A DNA stretch of 14,802 bases from an uncultured Oscillospiraceae bacterium (GTDB lineage Bacteria > Bacillota > Clostridia > Oscillospirales > Acutalibacteraceae). Below the pieces are notes generated by a model. It was not told the origin of the DNA and ran no database searches. It saw only the letters and a program-made list of their open reading frames with translations. Positions 1-5,504 of the stretch are shown one piece after another. The stretch covers positions 1 through 14,802 of the forward strand of contig URRK01000017.1 of the NCBI GenBank assembly GCA_900550315.1, in the 5' to 3' direction. A program made the translations under genes and the position numbers. Position 1 is the stretch's first letter. Every line of letters begins with the position of its first letter.

Positions 1-200
1 GCCTCCTCAAGAGAGGATACGGCAGAGTCGAGAGCGTCTACCGCCGCCTCTGCTCTTTCGTAGCGTTCCGAGCTTTGGAGGTTTTCGGGCATATTGTCCT
101 TGTATTCCTCCTCCTCGTCGTGCAACATCTCGAGGCGGTCTTTTGCCTCGGAGATAATGTCGTAGAGTTCCTGCAATTCTTTTCTGCGTACCTTGTTCAT
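1..200 (-). CDS. small acidic coiled-coil protein of mobile-element type, C-terminus cut off by window edge
   Basis: Reading leftward from an ATG at 200, an uninterrupted frame of 66 codons runs to the window edge. A GGAG Shine-Dalgarno site lies about ten bases upstream (ACGGAGTGATTTTGTT before ATG). The protein starts MNKVRRKELQELYDIISEAK, followed by an acidic run (HDEEEEYKDNMPENLQSSERYE, about residues 27-48, given here in part: DEEEEYKDNMPENLQ) and a second heptad-like helix rich in Ala, Leu and Glu. No membrane segment or enzyme motif is visible. Basic N-terminus, acidic helix and NMPEN-type turn resemble small unnamed proteins I recall from prophages and conjugative elements of Clostridia; function unknown. 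It starts 20 bases after the HTH gene and shares its strand, so the two are probably co-transcribed. Coding status is likely; function cannot be assigned. Confidence 0.7.
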   Translation of the reverse strand, partial: MNKVRRKELQELYDIISEAKDRLEMLHDEEEEYKDNMPENLQSSERYERAEAAVDALDSAVSSLEE

Positions 201-220
201 AACAAAATCACTCCGTTTTA

Positions 221-472
221 TTATTTATTTGCCGTTGCTTTTCGATTTCCTCGGCGGCGGAAATTTTCGTTTAAGGTTTTTTGCCCGAGTTCTGCGCTAT
301 AAGCCATACGCCCGTTTTTGTCAAGCTCGCCCGTTTCGCCGCGCTTTAGTTCTCTATATACGGTAACGTGATTTACGCCCAGGCGAGCGGCTATGTCGTT
401 AATTTCGGCGTTTGCTGCGTACATAGTTTCAAGCTCTTTTCTTTGGTCGTAGCTCATATAGCGGATATTCAT
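221..472 (-). CDS. small helix-turn-helix protein, IS30-transposase-like HTH, mobile-element type
   Basis: An 83-residue protein. Residues 5-45 form an HTH of the kind at the N-terminus of IS30-family transposases: a 'YMSYDQRKELETM' first helix, 'INDIAARLGVNHVTVYRELKRG' as helix-turn-helix with the recognition helix at about 33-43. A tail of 'GELDKNGRMAYSAELGQ' and a basic C-terminus (RRRGNRK) follow. There is no DDE catalytic domain, so this is a stand-alone DNA-binding protein and not a transposase. Start choice is firm: GGAGGAG sits eight bases before the ATG. It ends 20 bases before the next leftward small gene. Known context of such proteins is phage and integrative-element cargo, where they are thought to be regulators; the role here is inferred. 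A 32-base palindrome lies in its leader. Confidence 0.8.
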   Translation of the reverse strand: MNIRYMSYDQRKELETMYAANAEINDIAARLGVNHVTVYRELKRGETGELDKNGRMAYSAELGQKTLNENFRRRGNRKATANK

Positions 473-505
473 TGTTGCGCTCCTCCTTTATTTTATTTGT
501 GAGTT

Positions 506-537
506 CAACGGGAGCGGGGAGCTCCCCGCTCTCGTTG
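506..537. repeat. 32-base near-perfect palindrome in the leader of the HTH gene
   Basis: Sixteen-base arms meet with no spacer: CAACGGGAGCGGGGAG pairs with CTCCCCGCTCTCGTTG, with one G-T wobble at 511/532 and a perfect GC-rich 20-base core at 512-531. It lies 34 bases upstream of the HTH start. No run of T follows it in either direction, so it is not a standard intrinsic terminator. It may be an operator for the HTH protein, a leader RNA hairpin, or an element-end site. Confidence 0.6.
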
Positions 538-627
538 TCCCCTTATGCTAAATTCCTATAACGCGCTCGAGTTGCACCTCTGCATTGCTCTATCCTCGCC
601 ATAGGCAAAAGCCAAAATAAATAAAAA

Positions 628-668
628 AATAAATTGCATTTGGTCGTTGCGACCTCTTGCAATTTATT
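628..668. repeat. compound two-part inverted repeat (11-bp outer stem, 5-bp inner stem)
   Basis: AATAAATTGCA (628-638) pairs perfectly with TGCAATTTATT (658-668). Inside, GGTCG (642-646) pairs with CGACC (650-654) around a TTG loop. Symmetric three-base gaps (TTT and TCT) separate the two stems. The leftward strand has a T-rich run just past the outer stem, but no gene reads into it from the right, so a terminator role is not obvious. Position at the composition change suggests a recombination or regulatory site; this is inference. Confidence 0.6.
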
Positions 669-691
669 GTAGAACATTTTACCAGCCCCTG

Positions 692-715
692 CTTTGCAAA
701 AAAATGTTTGCAAAG
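692..715. promoter_or_regulatory. perfect dyad overlapping the -35 box, candidate operator of citrate synthase gene
   Basis: CTTTGCAAA (692-700) and TTTGCAAAG (707-715) are perfect inverted copies six bases apart, and each arm contains the 8-base palindrome TTTGCAAA. The right arm covers the -35 hexamer (708-713). A protein bound here would block polymerase, so a repressor site is the simplest reading. The regulator is not identified. Confidence 0.6.
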
Positions 716-736
716 TAAAGCAAATTGTGGTATAAT
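708..736 (+). promoter_or_regulatory. promoter of the citrate synthase gene
   Basis: TTGCAA (708-713) and TATAAT (731-736) are separated by 17 bases, a near-consensus vegetative promoter. The expected start of transcription is near 743, leaving a leader of about 23 bases before the ATG at 766. Confidence 0.8.
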
Positions 737-765
737 AATTAAATTAATTTTACTATGAAAGGCAG

Positions 766-2145
766 ATGAATATCTTGAATATTCCAAACGCTTACCACAT
801 TGACCACACGGCAGATATTCGCCGCCTGGCCCAAAAATACTGCACCGGGCAGGTTATTGATCCGCAGCTTTACAAAAAGTACAATGTAAACCGCGGCCTG
901 CGCGACCAAAACGGCAACGGCGTTATTACCGGCCTTACCGAAATTAGCGAGGTAAACGGTTTTACTTACATTGACGGCGTTAAAACCCCGTGCGATGGCG
1001 AGCTGTTTTACCGCGGCGTTAATATTCAAGACCTTACTGCCGGCTTTATGAGCGAGCAGCGCTTTGGCTTTGAGGAAACGGCCTACCTGCTAATGTTTGG
1101 CCAGCTGCCCACCCTGCAGGAGCTAACCGAATTTAAAGACCTGTTAGCCAATTACCGCCGGCTGCCGCCCAACTTTGTTAAGGATGTTATTTTAAACGCC
1201 CCAACGGCCGATATGATGAACTCCATGACCAAAAGCGTTATTACCCTTTCGGGGTACGACGAATTGGCCAACTGCAACGAAATTCCAAATGTGCTGCGGC
1301 AGACTTTGCAATTAATTGCGGTTTTTCCGCTTTTAGCGGCCTACGGCTACCAGGCCTACAGCCATTATATTCTAGATAAAAGCTTAATTATTCATAACCC
1401 CGACCCGGCTTTAAGCACAGCCGAAAATATTTTGCGTATTCTACGGCCCGATAAAAAATATACCGCGGCCGAGGCTCACATGTTAGATTTAGCATTGGTG
1501 CTGCACGCCGAGCACGGCGGCGGTAACAACTCTACCTTTACGACCCATGTGGTAACCTCCTCGGGTACCGATACTTATTCTACCATGGCGGCGGCTTTGT
1601 GCAGCCTAAAAGGCCCGCGGCACGGCGGCGCCAACATTAAAGTGGTGCAAATGTTTAAAGACCTAAAGCGCAAGGTGCAGCATTGGGACGATGACGAGGA
1701 AATTGCCGCTTATCTGCAGGCGTTGCTGAACCGTGAAGCGTTTGACAAGGCCGGGCTGATCTATGGCATGGGTCATGCTATTTATACCAAAAGCGACCCG
1801 CGCGCCGTTATTTTTAGAAAATTTGTGAAAGACCTTTCGAAAGAAAAGGGCAGGGAGGACGAATATCGCCTTTACAAGGCGGTTGAGCGCATTGCGCCGC
1901 AGCTGATTGGCAAAAACCGCACGGTTTACAAGGGCGTAAGCGCCAATGTGGATTTTTACAGCGGCTTTGTTTACGATATGTTAGGCCTGCCGTTGGAGCT
2001 GTTTACCCCCATTTTTGCCATTAGCCGCATTGTTGGCTGGAGCGCCCACCGTATGGAGGAATTAATTAACCAAGGCAAAATTATTCGCCCGGCTTACATT
2101 AGCGTTTCTAACCGCAGCACCTACTGCCCGTTAAACATGCGGTAA
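766..2145 (+). CDS. gltA: citrate synthase (citrate/2-methylcitrate synthase family)
   Basis: A 459-residue protein that should condense oxaloacetate with acetyl-CoA to give citrate, or use propionyl-CoA to give 2-methylcitrate. The catalytic triad of the family is recognisable: His286 in GPRHGGAN, His337 in GMGHAIYTKSDPRA and Asp396 in ANVDFYSG. The HAEHGGGNNSTFT segment (247-259) is also conserved, and the CoA/citrate region lies around residues 334-350. It is longer than the 370-430 residues of many bacterial forms, with an N-terminal extension of about 50 residues, as in the form common in Clostridia. The gene stands alone: no aconitase or isocitrate dehydrogenase is adjacent, so a role in glutamate synthesis rather than a full TCA cycle is plausible. 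AAAGG lies only three bases before the ATG. A four-codon frame (ATG AAA GGC AGA TGA, from 755) overlaps the start. Citrate versus methylcitrate specificity cannot be told by eye. Confidence 0.93.
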   Translation: MNILNIPNAYHIDHTADIRRLAQKYCTGQVIDPQLYKKYNVNRGLRDQNGNGVITGLTEISEVNGFTYIDGVKTPCDGELFYRGVNIQDLTAGFMSEQRFGFEETAYLLMFGQLPTLQELTEFKDLLANYRRLPPNFVKDVILNAPTADMMNSMTKSVITLSGYDELANCNEIPNVLRQTLQLIAVFPLLAAYGYQAYSHYILDKSLIIHNPDPALSTAENILRILRPDKKYTAAEAHMLDLALVLHAEHGGGNNSTFTTHVVTSSGTDTYSTMAAALCSLKGPRHGGANIKVVQMFKDLKRKVQHWDDDEEIAAYLQALLNREAFDKAGLIYGMGHAIYTKSDPRAVIFRKFVKDLSKEKGREDEYRLYKAVERIAPQLIGKNRTVYKGVSANVDFYSGFVYDMLGLPLELFTPIFAISRIVGWSAHRMEELINQGKIIRPAYISVSNRSTYCPLNMR

Positions 2146-2334
2146 GGGTAAATTTTAAAATTGGCGATATATTATCCCGGCTTGTTCGGGCGTTTTGGCC
2201 CTTGCGACCGCGTTTGGTTAGCGGTAGTATTGAGTTGGCAGCGGTTGGTTTACAGCACTCTGCATAACAGCCTACAGCAGTACGCCCGCCCCGTTTTAAA
2301 GGGCAAAAGCCTTTCAAAAAAACACAGCAACCGC

Positions 2335-2370
2335 AATACCGACCGCGCAAAGCTTTGCGCGGTCGGTATT
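2335..2370 (+). terminator. hairpin terminator downstream of citrate synthase
   Basis: Perfect 18-base arms meet without a spacer: AATACCGACCGCGCAAAG pairs with CTTTGCGCGGTCGGTATT. The rightward transcript continues ATTTTTG, giving the expected U-rich tail. The leftward side lacks a clear T run, so it mainly serves the rightward gene. Flanking ACAGCAA and TTGCTGT could extend pairing. Confidence 0.75.
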
Positions 2371-2407
2371 ATTTTTGCTGTTGCCTTAACCCGGCTAAAG
2401 CTGCAAA

Positions 2408-2451
2408 ACTTAAAAGCCCGCACCCAAAAAATTGGGTGCGGGCTTTTAAGT
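2408..2451. terminator. bidirectional intrinsic terminator between convergent transcripts
   Basis: Perfect 20-base arms flank an AAAA loop: ACTTAAAAGCCCGCACCCAA (2408-2427) pairs with its reverse complement (2432-2451). The GC-rich core is GCCCGCACCC. On each strand the core is followed by CTTTTAAG, so it should stop transcription both ways, including the leftward operon that ends at 2686. Confidence 0.85.
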
Positions 2452-2560
2452 AATAAGAGGTGCCGCCTTTGTAAAGCAACAAAAATAAGTAACTTTGGGG
2501 CTGCCAACAATTAATTTTTAGGGCAGCGAAAATGGCAAGCTTTTAGGGTAATCACTCGGT

Positions 2561-2640
2561 AGTCCGGCAACTTTGCAGTCCGGCAATTTGGCAGTCCGGC
2601 AATTTGGCAGTCCGGCAACTTTGCAGTCCGGCAATTTGGC
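2561..2640. repeat. five tandem copies of a 16-base repeat
   Basis: Two unit variants are arranged A-B-B-A-B. A is AGTCCGGCAACTTTGC and B is AGTCCGGCAATTTGGC. Copies begin at 2561, 2577, 2593, 2609 and 2625. Decayed copies flank them: CACTCGGT at 2553 on the left; CACTCGGCCAATCGGC at 2641 and a longer AGCCTGGCAATTC-type copy at 2657 on the right. The period is not a multiple of three, so it is not coding. The array begins 46 bases after the stop of the leftward FAD-protein gene, in its 3' untranslated region upstream of the terminator. Confidence 0.9.
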
Positions 2641-2685
2641 CACTCGGCCAATCGGCAGCCTGGCAATTCAAGGCCGGGTACGGGC

Positions 2686-4257
2686 TTAAAATTGGCCAAT
2701 TAGCTTTTCGGCACAGTGAATACCGTCTACCGCCGAGGAGGTAATGCCTCCGGCGTAACCGGCGCCCTCCCCGCAAGGGAAAATGCCTTGTACCGTGCTT
2801 TGAAAATTTTCGTTTCTTAAAATGCGTACCGGGCTGGAGCTGCGTGTCTCCGGCGCGGTTAAAACGGCGTCAGCCGCGTCAAAGCCTTTAATTTTTTGCC
2901 CAAAAAGGGGTAAGCTAGTTTGCAAGGCGGCGGTAACAAAGGGCGGAAACAGGCCTGCAAGGTTGGTAAAAACGCAGTTTGGCAACGCGGTTGGGGTAAC
3001 GCTGCCAATTTGGTTTTTGGCCCCGTGCAAAAAGCTGCCAACCGTTTGGGCCGGCAGGCCCTTGCCGCCGGTTAGCCGGTAGGCGGCCTGCTCAATTTGC
3101 TGCTGCAGCACAATGCCGCCCAAGGGGCTTTGGCCAAAATCTTCGGGCAAAACACTAACCAAAACGGCGGCGTTGGCATTTTGCCCGTTACGGGCCTTGT
3201 AGCTCATGCCGTTGGTTACATAGCTGCCGGCAGTGTCGCTGGCGTTTACAACAACGCCGCCCGGGCACATGCAAAAGGTGTAAACGCCGCGGCCGGCCGG
3301 GTGCGCGGCCAATTTGTAGTCGCTCGGCGGAAGCGGGGGGTGGTTTGGGCCGTACTGCGCGGTGTCTAACTGGGCTTGCAAATGCTCAATTCTAACCCCA
3401 ACGGCAAACGCTTTGGCGCACAGGGGCACCCCTTGCTCGGCCAAATGGTAAAACAGCGGCCGCGCCGCGTTGCCAATGGCTAAAATTAAGTGCGAGCAGG
3501 GTAGTGTTATGGCTTTCTTTTCCTGCTGGCAAATAAGGCCGGCCAACCGCCCGTTTTGCAGGCTTAGGCCGGTTACTTTGGTTGAAAATAAATATTCGCC
3601 GCCAAGGCGCAAAATCTCCTGCCGCATATTAAAAACAACGCGGCGCAGCACATCGGTGCCAATGTGGGGCTTGGCGTCGGTTAAAATATCCTTACTGGCG
3701 CCAAATTCGGCAAAGGTATTCAGCACGGTGCGAATTAACGGGTCTTTAATGCCAGTGTTTAATTTTCCGTCCGAAAAGGTTCCGGCGCCGCCCTCCCCAA
3801 ACTGCACATTTGAAAGGGGGTCTACCGCGCCGCCCTGCCAAAAGCGCTGCACGGTTTTTTGTCGTTTTTCTACCGGCTCGCCCTGTTCAATAATCAGCGG
3901 CGGAACCCCAGCCTTGCACAGGGTTAAAGCGGCAAATAGCCCGGCCGGCCCGGCCCCAACAATAACGGGGCGCTGCGCTGGCAGGCGGGCGGCCGTAGGC
4001 CAGGCGTAGGGCGTTGGGGTAAACGGGGTTGCATTTTTGCTTTTTAAGGCAATTTGCTCGTCGCTGGGGGAGCAAAGCTCAACCAAAAAAGTGCAGCAGT
4101 AGTGGGGCTGCTCGCGCCGGCGGTAATCTAACGACTTTTTAAAAAGCGTTACCGTTTTAATTTTTTGGGGTGAAAGGTGTAAAAAAGCGGCCACGGCGGC
4201 AGGGTATTCGCTATCTTTGGCGCCCAGCGGCAATTTTACATTGGCTATTTTAATCAT
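2686..4257 (-). CDS. FAD-dependent dehydrogenase-like protein (COG2509 type), function unknown
   Basis: A 523-residue flavoprotein. Residues 1-90 form the N-terminal domain usual in this family, with 'LFKKSLDYRRRE' at 38-49. A Rossmann FAD-binding motif follows at 98-110 (VIVGAGPAGLFAA). GEGGAGTFSDGKLNTG (154-169) is a family hallmark, and near the C-terminus GEGAGYAGGITSSAVDG closes the FAD site. No signal peptide or membrane helix is visible, so it should be cytosolic. These proteins are widespread in Clostridia; the substrate is not established, though they are often annotated as NAD(P)/FAD-dependent oxidoreductases. The start ATG overlaps the stop of the upstream gene by four bases (ATGA), indicating translational coupling. 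It is the last gene of the leftward operon. Length and motifs are complete; no sign of decay. Confidence 0.85.
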   Translation of the reverse strand: MIKIANVKLPLGAKDSEYPAAVAAFLHLSPQKIKTVTLFKKSLDYRRREQPHYCCTFLVELCSPSDEQIALKSKNATPFTPTPYAWPTAARLPAQRPVIVGAGPAGLFAALTLCKAGVPPLIIEQGEPVEKRQKTVQRFWQGGAVDPLSNVQFGEGGAGTFSDGKLNTGIKDPLIRTVLNTFAEFGASKDILTDAKPHIGTDVLRRVVFNMRQEILRLGGEYLFSTKVTGLSLQNGRLAGLICQQEKKAITLPCSHLILAIGNAARPLFYHLAEQGVPLCAKAFAVGVRIEHLQAQLDTAQYGPNHPPLPPSDYKLAAHPAGRGVYTFCMCPGGVVVNASDTAGSYVTNGMSYKARNGQNANAAVLVSVLPEDFGQSPLGGIVLQQQIEQAAYRLTGGKGLPAQTVGSFLHGAKNQIGSVTPTALPNCVFTNLAGLFPPFVTAALQTSLPLFGQKIKGFDAADAVLTAPETRSSSPVRILRNENFQSTVQGIFPCGEGAGYAGGITSSAVDGIHCAEKLIGQF

Positions 4258-5504
4258 ACTTGTTCCCCCAAATAACGCGCGGCAGAATTGGCCGTTAACA
4301 AACCCGTGCGCCAGGCCCAGTTTAGGTTAAAGCCGCCGCAATCGCCGTCACAATCCAGCACCTCGCCGGCGGCAAACAGCCCCGGCACGGTTTTAGACAT
4401 TAAAGCGGTTGGGTAAAAGCCCAAAAGCGCCGCGCCGCCGTGCGTAACCTGCGCGTTGCGGTAGCCGGTGCTGCCGCGCACTAAAAAGGGCAGCTGCTTG
4501 CTTAAAGCGGTTAAAGCCTGCAGCTGCGGCGCGGTAAGGGTGCTGCAGGGCTGCCCAAAGGCAATGCCGCAATGGCGCTGCAGGGTTTGGCCAACCTTTT
4601 TGTGTAGCAGGCCGGTAAAAAATTCCTCGGTTGGAAGGTAGGCAAGCTGTTTGGCTCGGTTTAAAAACAGGCTAAAAAGCTTGTCCTTTGTTAAATTGGC
4701 AAAAAGGTCTAACCAAAGGGCGGTGTTTTTTTGCCCGGTAACATAGCGGGAAAGCTGTAAAACCGGCGGGCCGGAAAGGCCGTAATCGCAAAACAGCACC
4801 TCCCCAAATTCGGCCGCCTGCGGCTTGCCGTTTTGCACGGCGGTTACCCGGCAAAGCAGCTTAATGCCCTTTAAGGGCTTGGTAAAGGTGTTTTCGGTTT
4901 TAACCTGCACCAGCGCCGGGGAGCAGGGGGTTATTGGGTGCCCCAGGCTTTGCAGCAGGCGGTAGCCCTCGCCGGTGCTGCCAAGGCGGTCGCCCCCGGC
5001 AAGGCCGCCGGTTGCAACCAAAACAGCCCGCGCCTGCAGGGTCTGCTCGCCGTTTTCGGTGTGGCAGGTTACGGTAAATTGGCTCGTTTTTTGCGCCCTT
5101 TGCAGGCCGGTTACCCGGCAGTTTAAAAACAGCTTTACGCCAAAGCCGGCAGCGGCAAAGCGTAAAGCGTCGGTAACGGCGGAGGCTTGTAGGCCGGCCG
5201 GGTAGGCTTTTTCGCCCTCAAAACAAAAAGGCACGCCAATGTTGGCAAAAAAGGCGGTAACGGTCTGCTCGCTTACGGCGTTTAAAATTTTTTCAGCGAC
5301 TGCGGGCGTACTGCTGTGGTAGCGGGCGGGGGTTACATTGCGGTTGGTAATGTTGCAGCGGCCGTTGCCGGTTACGCTAATTTTACGGCCAACCCGGCTG
5401 CCTTGCTCTAAAACCGCTACCGTTTTTTGCGGATTTTTTTGAGCAAAGGCAACGGCGCTGCAAAGGCCCGCGGCCCCGCCGCCTATGATTAAATAGTCAA
5501 ACAT
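4254..5504 (-). CDS. HI0933/BaiN-like flavoprotein (aminoacetone oxidase family FAD-binding enzyme)
   Basis: A 416-residue protein of the HI0933 family. It shows an N-terminal FAD-binding motif (LIIGGGAAGL, 5-14), the family signature GRKISVTGNGRCNITN (39-54), ATGGLAGGDRLGSTGEGY (164-181) and a C-terminal DCDGDCGGFNLNWAWRTG flavin-binding segment. Length is normal for the family (about 390-420). It should be a soluble flavin oxidoreductase. Family members include BaiN, linked to bile-acid dehydroxylation, but most have no proven substrate, so no specific reaction is claimed. Its ATG shares one base with the stop of the cation transporter gene (TGATG), and its own stop overlaps the next start (ATGA), so three genes are translationally chained. 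It is not closely related to the FAD protein that follows, despite the shared dinucleotide-binding fold. Confidence 0.87.
   Translation of the reverse strand: MFDYLIIGGGAAGLCSAVAFAQKNPQKTVAVLEQGSRVGRKISVTGNGRCNITNRNVTPARYHSSTPAVAEKILNAVSEQTVTAFFANIGVPFCFEGEKAYPAGLQASAVTDALRFAAAGFGVKLFLNCRVTGLQRAQKTSQFTVTCHTENGEQTLQARAVLVATGGLAGGDRLGSTGEGYRLLQSLGHPITPCSPALVQVKTENTFTKPLKGIKLLCRVTAVQNGKPQAAEFGEVLFCDYGLSGPPVLQLSRYVTGQKNTALWLDLFANLTKDKLFSLFLNRAKQLAYLPTEEFFTGLLHKKVGQTLQRHCGIAFGQPCSTLTAPQLQALTALSKQLPFLVRGSTGYRNAQVTHGGAALLGFYPTALMSKTVPGLFAAGEVLDCDGDCGGFNLNWAWRTGLLTANSAARYLGEQV

Larger units (their letters stand above)
473..690. other. intergenic junction between mobile-type genes and citrate synthase gene
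   Basis: No convincing gene was seen on either strand. The stretch holds the leader of the leftward HTH gene, a near-perfect 32-base palindrome (506-537) and a compound hairpin (628-668), described separately. Base character changes here: left of about 540 the codons are of mixed type with many CTC, GAG and GCG, whereas to the right the genes use GCC, GGC, TTA and AAA-rich codons. This makes it the likely edge of an integrated element. No matching direct repeat that would prove an attachment site can be seen, because the other end is outside the window. Confidence 0.5.
2146..2685. other. 540-base convergent intergenic region without a supported gene
   Basis: It lies between the rightward citrate synthase gene and the leftward FAD-protein gene. 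It contains two strong hairpin terminators and a tandem repeat array, listed separately. Short open frames exist on both strands, but they cross the hairpins, have no clear ribosome binding site and give sequences made of hairpin or repeat translation. A weak small hairpin, CCCG-GCTTGTT-CGGG followed by CGTTTT (2176-2196), lies about 30 bases after the citrate synthase stop and might be a minor terminator. Confidence 0.6.

Noticed and set aside
221..472. Full IS30-family transposase
   Set aside because: Only the HTH is present; there is no DDE domain and the gene has an intact start and stop, so it is not a broken transposase.
628..668. Intrinsic terminator for a leftward transcript
   Set aside because: A T-rich run follows on that strand, but no leftward gene lies to its right before the rightward citrate synthase gene.
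739..1029. 96-codon leftward frame opposite the start of citrate synthase
   Set aside because: It is the antisense of a gene with clear catalytic motifs and a matching promoter, and has no ribosome binding site of its own.
2108..2514. Open frames on both strands across the convergent gap (117, 86 and 80 codons)
   Set aside because: They run through two perfect terminator hairpins, have no start signals and resemble no known family.
2561..2640. CRISPR array
   Set aside because: Units are directly adjacent with no spacers, only 16 bases long, and no cas gene is present.
2511..2776. Leftward frames with repeating Cys/Pro/Ala-rich peptides
   Set aside because: They are translations of the 16-base tandem repeat, whose period is not a multiple of three, and one runs into the FAD-protein gene out of frame.
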